DNA of 64,000 nt from Pontivivens ytuae (GTDB lineage: Bacteria; Pseudomonadota; Alphaproteobacteria; Rhodobacterales; Rhodobacteraceae): positions 2,956,001-3,020,000 of the forward strand of contig NZ_CP064942.1 in the NCBI RefSeq assembly GCF_015679265.1. The letters are read 5' to 3'. Position numbers and translations under genes: made by a program. Below the pieces are notes generated by a model. That model did not search any database, was not told the origin of the DNA, and worked only from the letters and a program-made list of their open reading frames with translations. Shown one piece after another: positions 1-10,804 of the stretch. Position 1 is the first letter of the stretch; every line of letters begins with the position of its first letter.

Positions 1-1
1 C

Positions 2-166
2 GAGCAGGCGATCCGCGAGGGCTGCACCCTGCTGCGCGACGGCGACGTGTTCCTGATCGCGGGCAAGGGGCACGAAACCGGTCAGATCGTGGGCGACGTC
101 ACCCTTCCCTTCGACGATGCCCAGGTTGCGGCCCGCATCGTCGCCGAACTGGACGGCCTGCCGTGA
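2..166 (+). CDS. murE: UDP-N-acetylmuramoyl-tripeptide synthetase MurE, C-terminal end (partial)
   Basis: Only the last 54 codons are inside the window; the gene begins upstream. The frame reads through an AGKGHET motif, which is the conserved C-terminal MurE signature where the diaminopimelate-binding domain ends, and stops at TGA (164-166). MurE adds meso-diaminopimelate to UDP-MurNAc-L-Ala-D-Glu in the cytoplasm. The assignment is strengthened by position directly before murF, mraY and murD, the standard dcw-cluster order. The stop codon overlaps a GTG that opens a short frame leading to the murF start. Confidence 0.85.
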   Translation, partial: EQAIREGCTLLRDGDVFLIAGKGHETGQIVGDVTLPFDDAQVAARIVAELDGLP

Positions 167-213
167 TTTCATCTTTCTCCAAATACGCAGATGCTGCCGG
201 AGGCCATCGATGA
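163..213 (+). other. 16-codon frame bridging murE stop to murF start
   Basis: A GTG at 163-165 overlaps the murE stop (GTGA) and opens a 16-codon frame whose TGA (211-213) overlaps the murF ATG (ATGA). The frame runs through a copy of the dispersed GCCGGAGGC repeat. Whether it is translated is unknown; its likely value is to let ribosomes reach murF by coupled reinitiation. Confidence 0.35.
171..204 (+). repeat. Dispersed repeat family A, copy 1
   Basis: Contains TCTTTCTCCAAATAC followed by GCCGGAGGC. The GGAGG (199-203) lies 6 bases before the murF ATG, so in this copy the repeat supplies the Shine-Dalgarno sequence of the next gene. Further copies are near 2853, 9331, 10708, 17434, 23290 and 45512. 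Confidence 0.6.
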
Positions 214-1664
214 GCGCGCTCTGGACGGCAGAGGAGGCGCAGGAGGCCACCGGAGGCACCGGCCCCACGGGCTGGAGCGCCACAGGCGTGTCCATCGACA
301 CGCGTAGTCTGGAGCCCGGTGACCTCTTCGTCGCGCTCAAGGACGTGCGCGACGGCCACGATTTCGTGGCGCAGGCGCTGGAGAAGGGGGCGGCCGCGGC
401 TCTTGTCTCCCGCCGGCCCGAGGGGGTGGCCGAGGATGCGCCGCTCCTGATGGTGGACGACGTGCTGCCCGCTCTCGAAGCGCTCGCCGTCGCCGCCCGC
501 GCCCGGGCAAAAGCCAAGGTGGTCGCCGTCACCGGCTCCGTCGGCAAGACCGGCACGAAGGAGATGCTGCGCGCCACGCTTGCGGCCTTCGGCACGGTCC
601 ACGCCGCTGAAAAGAGCTTCAACAACCACTGGGGCGTGCCGCTGACGCTGGCGCGGATGCCGCGGGATGCGGACTTCGCGGTGATCGAGATCGGAATGAA
701 CGCACCGGGCGAGATCGCGCCGCTCTCCCGCCTCGCGCGGCCGCATGTGGGGATCGTCACGACGGTTGCTGCGGTGCACGCCGCCGCCTTCCGCGACGTG
801 CGGGGCATCGCGCGGGAGAAGGCCTCGATCCTCGAAGGGCTGGAGCCCGGCGGGACGGCGGTGCTGAACCGCGATATCGAGACCTATCCGACCCTGCGCT
901 ACCGCGCACTGAAGGTGGGGGCGCGGACCACGACCTTCGGGGCAAAGGGACGGCCGCCATTCCGGCTGGTGAGCGCGCGGATCAGCGGCGCGACCACCGT
1001 GGCGCGGGCGCGGATCCGCGGGCATCGCCTGATGTTCAAGCTCGCCGCCCCCGGGCGGCATCTGGCGGAGAACGCGATGGCCGTGCTCGCCGCCGTCGAG
1101 GCGCTGGGCCTCGACCTCGCGCAGGCCGCGCTGGCGCTCGGCCACTGGCAGGCGCCGCAGGGGCGGGGCGCGCGCTGGCGGGTGAACCTGGGCGAAGCCG
1201 CGCTCGACGGCTCCATCGTGCTGATCGACGACGCCTATAATGCCAACCCGACCTCGATGGGTGCGGCCTTCGAGGTGCTGGCGGCCGCCGCGCCGAAGCA
1301 CGATATCGGTCGCGTCGCGCGCGGCCGCAGGGTCGCGTTCCTGACCGACATGCTGGAGCTCGGACCGAAGGCGGCGGAGTTCCACGCGGAGCTCGCGCAG
1401 CACCCCGCGCTCGCCACCTGCGACCGGATCCACACTGCCGGGCCACTGATGCAGGCGCTGCACCACGCGCTGCCCCACGACAAGCGCGGCGAGTGGCATG
1501 GCGAGGCCGAGGCGCTGGCCCGTCGCGCCGGGCGCCTGCTCGATGCGGGTGACGTTGCGCTCGTCAAGGGCTCCAAGGGATCGAAGGCGGCGCTGATCGT
1601 TGACGCCATTCTCAAACTCGGGCAGGCCACGGCCGCCCATGAACCCGACGACGAGGAGCCCTGA
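210..1664 (+). CDS. murF: UDP-N-acetylmuramoyl-tripeptide--D-alanyl-D-alanine ligase MurF
   Basis: This 484-residue Mur ligase adds D-Ala-D-Ala to the UDP-MurNAc-tripeptide, the last cytoplasmic step before lipid I. The ATP-binding P-loop [11 protein letters not shown] is at about residues 108-118, followed by the central NNHWGVP segment and the C-terminal ligase domain with DDAYNANP at about residue 343. Length fits the family (450-490). An in-frame ATG 93 bases upstream lies inside murE; the start at 210 is preferred because GGAGG stands 6 bases before it and the protein then begins with a normal MurF N-terminus. The stop overlaps the mraY start (TGATG), so the two are translationally coupled. 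Confidence 0.93.
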   Translation: MSALWTAEEAQEATGGTGPTGWSATGVSIDTRSLEPGDLFVALKDVRDGHDFVAQALEKGAAAALVSRRPEGVAEDAPLLMVDDVLPALEALAVAARARAKAKVVAVTGSVGKTGTKEMLRATLAAFGTVHAAEKSFNNHWGVPLTLARMPRDADFAVIEIGMNAPGEIAPLSRLARPHVGIVTTVAAVHAAAFRDVRGIAREKASILEGLEPGGTAVLNRDIETYPTLRYRALKVGARTTTFGAKGRPPFRLVSARISGATTVARARIRGHRLMFKLAAPGRHLAENAMAVLAAVEALGLDLAQAALALGHWQAPQGRGARWRVNLGEAALDGSIVLIDDAYNANPTSMGAAFEVLAAAAPKHDIGRVARGRRVAFLTDMLELGPKAAEFHAELAQHPALATCDRIHTAGPLMQALHHALPHDKRGEWHGEAEALARRAGRLLDAGDVALVKGSKGSKAALIVDAILKLGQATAAHEPDDEEP

Positions 1665-2749
1665 TGCTCTACTACCTCACCGGCCTGTCCGACGGCGGCG
1701 ACCTGTTCAACCTGTTCCGCTACCTGACCTTCCGGTCGGGCGGCGCGTTCTTTACCGCGCTCATCATCGGCTTCGCCTTCGGGCGCCCGCTGATCGACGA
1801 GCTGCGCCGCCGCCAGAAGAAGGGCCAGCCGATCCGCGATGACGGACCCGAGCGGCACATCATCGAGAAGGCGGGCACGCCGACCATGGGCGGGGTGCTG
1901 ATCTTGGTGGCCCTGCTGGTGTCCACGCTGCTCTGGGCGCGGTGGGACAACGGTTATGTCTGGATGGTGCTGATGGTCACCTTCGGCTTCGGCGCGATCG
2001 GCTTTGCCGACGACTATGCCAAGGTGAGCCAGGGCAACGTGAAGGGCGTGCCGGCGAAGACCCGGCTCGCCATCGGCATCGCGCTGTCGGCCGCTGCCGG
2101 GGTGTGGGCGATGTGGCTGCACACGCCGGATTTGTCGGGGCATCTGGCCTTCCCGGTGTTCAAGGAACTGCTCCTCAACCTCTCCTACGTCTTCATTCCC
2201 TTCGCCGTGCTGGTGATCGTGGGGGCGGCGAACGCGGTGAACCTGACCGACGGGCTGGATGGTCTGGCGATCATGCCGGTGATGATCGCGGCGGCCTCCT
2301 TCGGGGTGATCGCGTACTTCGTGGGGCGCGTGGACTTCACCGAGTATCTCGACGTGCATTACGTGCCCGGAACCGGGGAGATCACGGTGTTCTGCGCGGC
2401 GGTCATCGGCGCGGGGCTTGGGTTCCTGTGGTACAATGCGCCGCCTGCCGCGGTCTTCATGGGCGACACCGGCTCGCTGGCGCTGGGCGGCGCGCTGGGC
2501 GCGATCGCGGTGGCGACAAAGCACGAGATCGTGCTGGCGATCATCGGCGGGCTCTTCGTGGTCGAGGCGCTGTCGGTCATCATCCAGGTCGCCTGGTACA
2601 AGCGGACGGGCAAGCGGGTCTTCCTGATGGCGCCGATCCACCACCATTTCGAGAAGAAGGGCTGGGCGGAGTCGACCATCGTCATCCGCTTCTGGATCAT
2701 CGCGCTGATCCTCGCGCTGATCGGGCTGGCCACGCTGAAGCTGCGCTGA
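1664..2749 (+). CDS. mraY: Phospho-N-acetylmuramoyl-pentapeptide transferase MraY
   Basis: A 361-residue polytopic inner-membrane enzyme that moves phospho-MurNAc-pentapeptide from UDP to undecaprenyl phosphate, making lipid I. About ten hydrophobic segments are visible. Family signatures are present: ADDYAK at residues 115-120 (the Asp pair essential for Mg-UDP chemistry), [10 protein letters not shown] near residue 190, and the C-terminal HHHFEKKGW loop near 326. Length matches the usual 360. Its start overlaps the murF stop by one base. Downstream, a 139-base spacer with two C-rich hairpins and a repeat A copy separates it from murD. Confidence 0.95.
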   Translation: MLYYLTGLSDGGDLFNLFRYLTFRSGGAFFTALIIGFAFGRPLIDELRRRQKKGQPIRDDGPERHIIEKAGTPTMGGVLILVALLVSTLLWARWDNGYVWMVLMVTFGFGAIGFADDYAKVSQGNVKGVPAKTRLAIGIALSAAAGVWAMWLHTPDLSGHLAFPVFKELLLNLSYVFIPFAVLVIVGAANAVNLTDGLDGLAIMPVMIAAASFGVIAYFVGRVDFTEYLDVHYVPGTGEITVFCAAVIGAGLGFLWYNAPPAAVFMGDTGSLALGGALGAIAVATKHEIVLAIIGGLFVVEALSVIIQVAWYKRTGKRVFLMAPIHHHFEKKGWAESTIVIRFWIIALILALIGLATLKLR

Positions 2750-2892
2750 TGCTTGTGGCGACGGCCCGCTCCCTGACCCTCCCCCGTTTGCGGGGGAGCG
2801 GGATGACCGGCGCTGCCCCCTCCCTGACCCTCCCCCGGTTCGGGGGAGGGGAGCCTCCGGCGGGGATATTGGAAGAAGAGAGAGCGGCATGA
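2749..2892 (+). other. mraY-murD spacer: two C-rich hairpins, repeat A copy 2, 47-codon bridging frame
   Basis: Two near-identical units beginning CTCCCTGACCCTCCCCCG, each able to fold into a C5/G5 hairpin, occupy about 2769-2803 and 2818-2853. They are followed by repeat A in reverse orientation (2853-2880, GCCTCCGGCGGGGATATTGG). An ATG at 2749 overlaps the mraY stop (TGATG) and opens a 47-codon frame that crosses both units and ends at TGA 2890-2892, overlapping the murD ATG. Repeats of this kind could stop transcription or stabilise mRNA; the open frame would keep murD translation coupled. Confidence 0.4.
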
Positions 2893-4292
2893 TCCCGGTG
2901 CGCGGTTATGAAGGGCGGCGCGTCGGCGTCCTGGGGCTGGGCCGATCGGGTCTGGCGGCGGCGCGGGCGCTGGCGGCAGGCGGGGCGGTGCCGGTCTGCT
3001 GGGACGATGGCGAGGCCGCGCGTAAAGCGGCTGAGGCCGAGGGGTTCGAGATCGCGGACCTTACGAAGGATCGCGCTTGCGAGGGGATGGACGCTCTGAT
3101 TACCTCGCCCGGCATTCCGCATCTCTATCCCGCGCCCCACCCGGCGATCGTCACTGCGCAGGCGCATGGGGCGGTGATCGACAACGACATCGGGCTCTTC
3201 TTCCGGTCCTTCGCGACCGAGGATTGGGAGAGCTTCGACCGCCCCCCGCGCGTGGTCTGCGTCACCGGCTCGAACGGGAAGTCGACGACCACGGCGCTGA
3301 TCGACCACCTTTTGCGCACCGCCGGGCACGACGTGCAGATGGGCGGCAATATCGGGCGCGGGGTGCTGGATCTCGAGCCCGCCCGCGACGGGATGATCGT
3401 GGTTCTGGAGCTGTCGAGCTACCAGATCGAGCTTTCGCGCGCGCTGTCGCCGGACGTGGCGGTGTTCCTTAACCTCTCCCCCGACCATCTCGACCGGCAC
3501 GGGGGCATGGGCGGCTATTTTGCGGCCAAGCGCCGGCTGTTTGCCGAGGGTGGGCCGGAGCGGTCGATCATCGGGGTGGACGAGGTCGAGGGGCGGTTCC
3601 TCGCAGCGCAACTGCGGGAGGAGGCGGAGAACGGCGATCCGGTGATCCGCATCTCCTCGGGTCAGAAGCTGCAGGGGGCGGGCTGGAGTGTGTTTGCCCG
3701 AAAGGGCTTCCTCGCGGAATGGCGCAAGGGGCGGCAGGTCGCCTCGATCGACCTGCGCGCGATGCCGGCGCTGCCCGGCGCGCACAACCATCAGAATGCC
3801 TGCGCGGCCTATGCGGTGTGCCGCAGCCTCGGCCTTGCCCCGCGCGCGATCGAGGCGGGCATGGCCTCCTATCCCGGGCTGCCGCATCGCTGCCAGATCG
3901 TCGGCGACGTGGACGGCGTGCGCTACGTCAACGACTCGAAGGCGACCAATGCCGATGCGGCGGAGCAGGCGCTGAAGGCCTTCGAGCGCATCCGCTGGAT
4001 CGCGGGCGGCCGGGCGAAGGAGGGCGGGATCGCCTCCCTCCTCCCGCTGATGGACCGGGTCGAGAAGACCTACTTGATCGGCGAGGCGGCGGAGGCGTTC
4101 GCGGCCCAACTCGGTGATCACCCTCACATCATCGCCGGCACCCTTGCGGAGGCGCTGGCGGCCGCCCATGCCGACGCGCAGCCCAGTGAGACCGTGCTGC
4201 TCGCGCCGGCCTGTGCCAGCTTCGACCAGTTCCCCAGCTTCGAGGCGCGGGGCGAGGCGTTCGAGGCGCTGGTTGCGGGGCTGAAAACCTAG
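2889..4292 (+). CDS. murD: UDP-N-acetylmuramoylalanine--D-glutamate ligase MurD
   Basis: A 467-residue cytoplasmic Mur ligase that adds D-glutamate to UDP-MurNAc-L-Ala. The N-terminal Rossmann segment [13 protein letters not shown] (residues 13-25) binds the UDP moiety, the ATP P-loop reads [12 protein letters not shown] near residue 126, and the family motif [11 protein letters not shown] follows. The C-terminal domain carries [11 protein letters not shown], which contacts the growing peptide. Length is typical. The ATG overlaps the end of the bridging frame from mraY; AGAG at 2880-2884 gives a modest ribosome binding site. Confidence 0.95.
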   Translation: MIPVRGYEGRRVGVLGLGRSGLAAARALAAGGAVPVCWDDGEAARKAAEAEGFEIADLTKDRACEGMDALITSPGIPHLYPAPHPAIVTAQAHGAVIDNDIGLFFRSFATEDWESFDRPPRVVCVTGSNGKSTTTALIDHLLRTAGHDVQMGGNIGRGVLDLEPARDGMIVVLELSSYQIELSRALSPDVAVFLNLSPDHLDRHGGMGGYFAAKRRLFAEGGPERSIIGVDEVEGRFLAAQLREEAENGDPVIRISSGQKLQGAGWSVFARKGFLAEWRKGRQVASIDLRAMPALPGAHNHQNACAAYAVCRSLGLAPRAIEAGMASYPGLPHRCQIVGDVDGVRYVNDSKATNADAAEQALKAFERIRWIAGGRAKEGGIASLLPLMDRVEKTYLIGEAAEAFAAQLGDHPHIIAGTLAEALAAAHADAQPSETVLLAPACASFDQFPSFEARGEAFEALVAGLKT

Positions 4293-4348
4293 ACCGGCCC
4301 CAGCCCGGCGCTACGTGCCAGACCATGCCACCATCGAAAGGACAGGTC

Positions 4349-5287
4349 ATGGAACGCCGGACGTTTCTGAAATTCGCCCCCGCCGCCGGTCTGACGCTGA
4401 GCGCGCATCCGCTGCTCGCGCAAGGGCTGAGCCAGGTCGCGGCGGTCCAGCGCTTCACGGTCGGCGGCATCACGGTCACCGCATTGTCGGACGGCTACCT
4501 GCAGCTCGATGCCTCGCTGCTGAACGGTGCGGACGAGGCACGGCTGCAGCAGGCGCTGACCGATGCTTATCTCGACCCGTCCCGGTTCCTGGCAGCGGTG
4601 AATGCCTTCCTGGTGGAGAGCGGTGAGAACACGGTGCTGATCGATGCGGGCACCGGCACGGCGATGGGCCCCAATCTCGGCCAGCTCGACACGCATCTGC
4701 AGACGGCGGGCGTGGCCGCGGGCGACATCACGCATGTCCTTTGCACCCACCTGCACCCCGACCATGTCGGCGGCGCGGTCGATGACGGGGCGGCTTCGTT
4801 CCTCAACGCAGAACTGGTGGTTGCGCAGGAGGATCTCGATTTCTGGACCAATCCCGACATCCGCGCCGGCGCGCCGGATGAGGCGCGCGGCTTCTTCGAC
4901 CTCGCCGTCGGCGTGACGCAGGCTTATGCGGATCGCACTACGGTCTTCTCGGGCGAGACCTCGATCGCGCCGGGCATCACGGCGATCCCGCTTCCGGGTC
5001 ACACGCCGGGCCATACCGGCTACATGATCGAGGACGGCGGCGAGAGCCTGATGATCTGGGGCGATATCGTCCACGTCCCACCCATGCAGTTCGCCGACCC
5101 GTCCGTCACCATCGCCTTCGACACCGATGCGGAGCAGGCGGCGGCCACGCGGGCGCAACTGCTCGACCGTGTGGCGACCGACCGGCAGCTCATCGCGGGA
5201 GCTCACATAGGCTTTCCCGGCGTCGGCTATGTCGCAGCCGCAGGGGAGGGCTATCGCTTCATCCCCACCCGGTGGCAATATGAGTGA
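4349..5287 (+). CDS. Tat-exported metallo-beta-lactamase-fold hydrolase
   Basis: A 312-residue MBL-fold protein. The N-terminus starts with RRTFLKF followed by a hydrophobic stretch and LLAQG, a twin-arginine signal. The zinc motif is THLHPDHVGG, with H134, H136, D138 and H139; further ligands are likely in GHTPGHTGY and the C-terminal AHIGFPG. Domain order matches quorum-quenching lactonases and related periplasmic hydrolases, but the substrate cannot be read from sequence. An ATG eight codons upstream exists, but the chosen start has AAAGGACAGG close before it and gives a clean Tat signal. It sits alone between murD and the protease gene, with no evident operon partner. Confidence 0.8.
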   Translation: MERRTFLKFAPAAGLTLSAHPLLAQGLSQVAAVQRFTVGGITVTALSDGYLQLDASLLNGADEARLQQALTDAYLDPSRFLAAVNAFLVESGENTVLIDAGTGTAMGPNLGQLDTHLQTAGVAAGDITHVLCTHLHPDHVGGAVDDGAASFLNAELVVAQEDLDFWTNPDIRAGAPDEARGFFDLAVGVTQAYADRTTVFSGETSIAPGITAIPLPGHTPGHTGYMIEDGGESLMIWGDIVHVPPMQFADPSVTIAFDTDAEQAAATRAQLLDRVATDRQLIAGAHIGFPGVGYVAAAGEGYRFIPTRWQYE

Positions 5288-5326
5288 GATCGTCACGGAA
5301 GCGTGAAGGGCCGCGAGCGGCGCCGT

Positions 5327-5356
5327 GTTGCACCTGCAACAGTTGCTCCGCAGATA
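5327..5356 (+). promoter_or_regulatory. Candidate promoter with overlapping palindromes before the DegP-like gene
   Basis: TTGCAC (5328-5333) and CAGATA (5351-5356) are 17 bases apart and could be a sigma-70-type promoter. The spacer is covered by two overlapping inverted repeats, GTTGCA-CC-TGCAAC (5327-5340) and GCAAC-A-GTTGC (5336-5346), which look like a regulator site. No binding protein can be named. Confidence 0.3.
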
Positions 5357-5412
5357 GATAAGGGGCTGCGCCCGATGCAGCGCGGTCCACGCATGACAGG
5401 AGGACAAGAGTA

Positions 5413-6864
5413 GTGAACACCCGCATCCCCGCATTTTCCCGGATGGCGCTCGCCGCCGTGCTGGGCGTGGCGCTGGTCGCCGCCGATGCCGCGCCGGTCG
5501 AGGCGCAGAGCCGGCCCGACAGCTTCGCCGAGCTCGCCGAACAGCTGAGCCCGTCGGTGGTGAACATCACCACCAGCCAGACGGTGACCGAGCAGAACCC
5601 TGGTCTCTCGCCGATGATCCCCGAGGGCTCGCCCTTCGAGGATTTCTTCCGCGACTTCATGGAACGGCAGCCAGGCCAGCCGCGGCAACGGCGCGCGACG
5701 GCCCTCGGCTCGGGCTTCGTGATCTCGGCCGATGGCTACATCGTCACCAACAACCACGTGATCGAGCAGGCCGATGAGATCCTCGTCGAGTTCCTCGATG
5801 GCGGTGAGCTGGAGGCCGAGATCATCGGCACCGACCCGCGGACCGACATCGCTCTGCTGAAGGTCGAGCCCAACGACGCCCTCGAATATGTCGAGTTCGG
5901 CGACAGCGACCTGGCCCGCGTCGGCGACTGGGTGCTGGCGATCGGCAACCCGCTGGGGCAGGGCTTCTCCGTCTCCGCCGGGATCGTATCGGCCCGCAAC
6001 CGGGAGCTTTCGGGCTCCTATGACGACTTCATCCAGACCGACGCGGCGATCAACCGGGGCAACTCGGGCGGGCCGCTCTTCAACATGGATGGCGAGGTGA
6101 TCGGGGTGAACACCGCGATCCTGTCGCCCAATGGCGGCTCGATCGGCATCGGCTTCTCGATGTCCTCCGCCGTTGTCACCGGCGTCGTCGATCAGCTTCG
6201 CGAGTTCGGCGAGACGCGCCGCGGCTGGCTGGGCGTGCGCATCCAGCCTGTCGATGAGGGCGTCGCCGAGGCGCTGGGTCTTGAGGAGGCGCGCGGTGCG
6301 CTCGTGGCCGACGTGCCGCCGGGTCCTGCGGCCGATGCGGGCATCGAGGCGGGCGACGTGATCCTGACCTTCGATGGCACCGAAATCGGCGAGATGCGGG
6401 AGCTGCCGCGCGTCGTCGCGGACACCGCCGTCGGCAAGTCGGTGCGCGTCGTGGTCTTCCGTGAGGGCCGCACTCGGACGCTCAACGTCTCCGTCGGGCG
6501 GCTGGAGGACACCTCCGTCGTCGAGGCCTCCATGACCGACGAGGGCCCGGGCGAGGGCTCCTCGGTGGCCGAGATCGCGGGCCTTACGCTTGAGACCATG
6601 AGCGACGCGCTGCGTGAGGAGTTCGGCATCCCGGACGACGTGCGCGGCGTGGTGATCACCGACGTGGACGGCACGAGCGCGGCTTGGGAGAAGGGCCTGC
6701 GTCCCGGCCAGGTCGTGGTCGAGGTCGGCCAGCGCAGCGTGGCGAGCCCCAGCGACGTGCAGGAGGCCGTAGAGGCCGCGGGCGACGCGGGCCGCAACTC
6801 GGTCCTGATGCTGATCCGTGACAACGGCGAACCGCGCTTCGTCGCGCTGGACCCGAACGGCTGA
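5413..6864 (+). CDS. DegP/HtrA-type periplasmic serine endoprotease
   Basis: A 483-residue Do-family protease for protein quality control in the periplasm. It has a Sec signal peptide ending near residue 31 (VEAQS), a trypsin-like domain with H115 (TNNHVIE), D145 (RTDIALLK) and S218 (GNSGGPLF), and two PDZ domains at about 265-355 and 390-480. This is the full HtrA layout and length. The start is GTG, chosen because AGGAGG stands 8-13 bases before it and the preceding in-frame codon is TAG. It is monocistronic: a strong hairpin terminator follows. The product resembles MucD/DegP; which paralog this is cannot be decided here. Confidence 0.9.
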   Translation: MNTRIPAFSRMALAAVLGVALVAADAAPVEAQSRPDSFAELAEQLSPSVVNITTSQTVTEQNPGLSPMIPEGSPFEDFFRDFMERQPGQPRQRRATALGSGFVISADGYIVTNNHVIEQADEILVEFLDGGELEAEIIGTDPRTDIALLKVEPNDALEYVEFGDSDLARVGDWVLAIGNPLGQGFSVSAGIVSARNRELSGSYDDFIQTDAAINRGNSGGPLFNMDGEVIGVNTAILSPNGGSIGIGFSMSSAVVTGVVDQLREFGETRRGWLGVRIQPVDEGVAEALGLEEARGALVADVPPGPAADAGIEAGDVILTFDGTEIGEMRELPRVVADTAVGKSVRVVVFREGRTRTLNVSVGRLEDTSVVEASMTDEGPGEGSSVAEIAGLTLETMSDALREEFGIPDDVRGVVITDVDGTSAAWEKGLRPGQVVVEVGQRSVASPSDVQEAVEAAGDAGRNSVLMLIRDNGEPRFVALDPNG

Positions 6865-6906
6865 CGGGCAGGGCAAAGCGCCCCTCTACAGCTCCGAGAA
6901 CCAAAG

Positions 6907-6940
6907 ATGCCGGCGCACCCCGCGCCGGCATTTTTCTTTT
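6907..6940 (+). terminator. Intrinsic terminator after the DegP-like gene
   Basis: A perfect 10-bp stem ATGCCGGCGC / GCGCCGGCAT with a five-base loop is followed by a T-rich run (TTTTTCTTTT). The remaining bases to 7176 hold no gene or repeat that I can support. Confidence 0.9.
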
Positions 6941-7176
6941 CTCAGCAGCGATATGCGATGTGCGAGTGTGGAGGTCGTCAGGGGTATTGGCGCTCGAAAG
7001 CTCTCGTGAGTCGGCCGACTGCGCGTTAAGGTCGCCTAACCCGCAGAGTGGACCGCTGCGATTTGGGCTAGCGCAGCACCGATGACACAAAGCATCCGAC
7101 TGCCTCGAATATCTCAGCTCACGGCTGGCTGTGACGCCCATAACAGGTTCGGCACTTTGGCGCCCGTGTCGCCGCC

Positions 7177-8525
<1,349 letters not shown>

Positions 8526-8545
8526 CCGGAGCGCGGCGTCGGTCG

Positions 8546-9259
8546 ATGCGCGCCTTGCACCGTTTCGCCCGCCGCGGATTGCTGACGGCGGGCGTTTTGC
8601 TGGCCGGGCCGGCGGCGGCGGAAGCGCCCTGCGACGGGGCGGTCTGTTTCGCCGAGCCGGTGGCGCGCTACGGCCATGCGGTGCTGGGCGACACGCCGGA
8701 ATGGGCCGCGCTCGACGGCCCCGGCGGGCGCTTCGTGTTGCCGGAGCACCGTGTTTTCGAGGATCTCGTGCCGCGGCTTGCCGATCTCGACGGCGATGGG
8801 CGGGACGAGGCGGTGGTGGTGGAGAGCGACACGCGGCAGGGCGCCCGCCTCTCGGTCTATGCGCTGCCGGAGGAGGGCGCGCCGGAGCTTCTCGCCGCCA
8901 CACCCTTCATCGGGCGATCGTTCCGCTGGCTCGCGCCGGTGGGGATCGCGGATCTCGATGCGGACGGACGGCTGGAGATCGCCTATGTCGAGACGCCGCA
9001 TATCGGGGGCACCCTGCGGATCTGGACACTGCGTGAGGGGGCGCTGCTGCAGGAGTACGCCGCGCCCGGCTTTTCCAACCACCGGATCGGGCAGGATTTC
9101 ATTCCGGGCGGCATCCGGGACTGCGGCCCCGGGCCCGAGATGGTGACTGTGGATGCGGGTTGGTCGCGGGTGCTGGTGACGCGCTGGACGCCGCGGGGCT
9201 ACGAGACTGAGGATGCGGGGCCGGTTGACGACCTCGTTCGCGTGCTGGCCTGCGGGTAG
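8546..9259 (+). CDS. Secreted VCBS/FG-GAP-like repeat protein
   Basis: A 237-residue protein starting with a Sec signal (RRGLLTAGVLLAGPAAAEA). Two segments have the calcium-loop form of VCBS/FG-GAP blades: LADLDGDGRDEAVVV near residue 77 and IADLDADGRLEIAYV near 135, spaced like beta-propeller blades. Four cysteines suggest disulfides in the periplasm. Function is unknown; homologous small proteins occur widely in Rhodobacteraceae. It starts 20 bases after the ferredoxin stop and may be co-transcribed. The ATG at 8546 is chosen because it alone gives a signal peptide, although a frame is open further upstream. Confidence 0.65.
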   Translation: MRALHRFARRGLLTAGVLLAGPAAAEAPCDGAVCFAEPVARYGHAVLGDTPEWAALDGPGGRFVLPEHRVFEDLVPRLADLDGDGRDEAVVVESDTRQGARLSVYALPEEGAPELLAATPFIGRSFRWLAPVGIADLDADGRLEIAYVETPHIGGTLRIWTLREGALLQEYAAPGFSNHRIGQDFIPGGIRDCGPGPEMVTVDAGWSRVLVTRWTPRGYETEDAGPVDDLVRVLACG

Positions 9260-9274
9260 TGCGGGTCTTCTCCA

Positions 9275-9364
9275 GATACGGTTTCGCCCTGACGGGCGAG
9301 GATATTTAGGACAAGGAGGAAGGGTGTACCTTCTTCTTGCTTCAAGTATCCCCGCCGGAGGCCG
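9275..9364. repeat. Repeat family A, copy 3, in an inverted arrangement
   Basis: Between two convergent genes lie CTTCTCCAGATAC (from 9269), GAGGATATTTAGGACAAGG (from 9296, reverse orientation) and TTCTTCTTGCTTCAAGTATC with CCGCCGGAGGCC (9331-9364, forward). The two halves face each other. No intrinsic terminator with a T-run is evident, so the repeat pair may itself serve as the convergent boundary. Confidence 0.45.
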
Positions 9365-9388
9365 GGCAGGGCCAAGCGCGCCGATAGA

Positions 9389-10645
9389 TCAGAGGGCGCG
9401 CCAGCCGATGTCGCGCCGGTGGAAGCCGCCGGGCCAGTCGATCCGGTCGACGATGCCGTAGGCGCGGTCGCGGGCCTCGGCAAGGGTCGCTCCGCGGGCG
9501 GTCACGTTGAGGACCCGGCCGCCGTTGGAGAGGGTGCAGCCGTCCTTCTCCGCCGTTCCGGCGTGGAAGATCTGCACGAGCGGATCGGTGACCTCTGGCA
9601 GGCCTATGATCTCACCCTTGGCGTAGCTGCCGGGATAGCCCTTCGCTGCCAGCACCACGGTCACGGCGTGATCCGCGGCCCAGTTGAGGCGGGCGTCGGC
9701 GAGCCGTCCCTCCGCCACGGCGAGCAGCGCGTCGAGCGCCTGGGCGCCGAGGCGGGCCATCAGGATCTGGCATTCGGGGTCGCCGAAGCGGGCGTTGAAC
9801 TCGACCAGACGCGGGGCGCCGTCCTCGATCATCAAACCGGCATAGAGCACGCCCTGATAGGGCGTACCGCGGCGGCAGAGCTCTGCGAGGCAGGGCTCCA
9901 CGATCTCGGCCATGGCGCGGTCGTGCACGGCGTCGGTGAGGACCGGGGCGGGGGAGTAGGCGCCCATGCCACCGGTGTTCGGCCCCGCGTCGCCGTCGAA
10001 GGCGCGCTTGTGGTCCTGGCAGCCTTCGAGCGCCAGCGTCGCCTCACCGTCGGTGAGGACGAAGAGGGAGGCTTCCTCGCCCGTCATGAATTCCTCGATC
10101 ACGACCTCGGCGCCGGCATCGCCATAGGCGCCGCCGAACATGTCGTCGATGGCGGCGAGGGCCGTGGGTTCGTCCGTCGCCACGGTCACACCCTTTCCGG
10201 CGGCGAGGCCGTCGGCCTTGATGACGATGGGGGCGCCCTGGGCGGTCACGTAGTCCTTCGCCGTCTGCGCCTCGGTGAAGCGGGCATAGGCGGCGGTGGG
10301 CGCGCCGGCGGCTTCGCAGAGTTCCTTGGTGAAGGCCTTCGACGCCTCGACCCGTGCGGCGGCCGCACTCGGCCCGAAGGTTAGGACGCCCGCGGCGCGG
10401 AGCTCGTCCGACACGCCCGCGGCCAAGGGCGCTTCCGGCCCGATCACCACGAAATCGATCGCCATCTCGGCGCAGAAGGCGCAGACCGCGCCGCCATCCT
10501 CGGGGTCGAGCCGCACGCATTCGGCCACATCCGCGATCCCCGCATTGCCGGGCGCGCAGAACAGCCGGTCGCATTTGGGGTTCTGCGAGATCGCCCAGGC
10601 GAGCGCATGTTCCCGCCCGCCGCCGCCGAGGATGAGGATGTTCAT
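9389..10645 (-). CDS. purD: Phosphoribosylamine--glycine ligase PurD
   Basis: A 418-residue GAR synthetase, the second step of de novo purine synthesis, joining glycine to phosphoribosylamine with ATP. The N-terminal domain begins ILILGGGGREHALAWA, the family signature. The ATP-grasp domain shows IVIKADGLAAGKGVTVA, the DHKRAFDGDAGPNTGGMG loop, and the RFGDPECQ motif that carries metal-binding residues. Length is typical (about 420). A frame extends nine codons further upstream, but the start at 10645 gives the conserved N-terminus. It stands alone and is divergent from gpmI. Confidence 0.95.
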   Translation of the reverse strand: MNILILGGGGREHALAWAISQNPKCDRLFCAPGNAGIADVAECVRLDPEDGGAVCAFCAEMAIDFVVIGPEAPLAAGVSDELRAAGVLTFGPSAAAARVEASKAFTKELCEAAGAPTAAYARFTEAQTAKDYVTAQGAPIVIKADGLAAGKGVTVATDEPTALAAIDDMFGGAYGDAGAEVVIEEFMTGEEASLFVLTDGEATLALEGCQDHKRAFDGDAGPNTGGMGAYSPAPVLTDAVHDRAMAEIVEPCLAELCRRGTPYQGVLYAGLMIEDGAPRLVEFNARFGDPECQILMARLGAQALDALLAVAEGRLADARLNWAADHAVTVVLAAKGYPGSYAKGEIIGLPEVTDPLVQIFHAGTAEKDGCTLSNGGRVLNVTARGATLAEARDRAYGIVDRIDWPGGFHRRDIGWRAL

Positions 10646-10707
10646 GGGGCCTCCTAAGATGTTGGCGCGCATCTAGGCGGAGGGCCCGGCCTGTTGCAAC
10701 CGTGGCG

Positions 10708-10740
10708 GCCTCCGGCGGGGATATTTGGACAAGCTGGAAG
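10708..10740 (-). repeat. Repeat family A, copy 4
   Basis: GCCTCCGGCGGGGATATTTGG followed by ACAAGCTGGAAG, the reverse orientation of the family consensus. It lies between the divergent purD and gpmI genes, the only copy here that is not beside a stop codon. Confidence 0.6.
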
Positions 10741-10804
10741 GCATGCTTGCCGCAGGGCGTGCGCACCGCCTATGTCTGCGGAAAGGCTGAGCAGGAGAAG
10801 TCCC

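Noticed and set aside
1235..2890. A 551-codon minus-strand frame across murF and mraY
   Set aside because: MurF and MraY motifs are all on the plus strand; the minus frame is low-complexity.
4325..4348. Upstream ATG for the MBL-fold hydrolase
   Set aside because: It adds eight residues before the Tat motif and has no good ribosome binding site; the start at 4349 is better.
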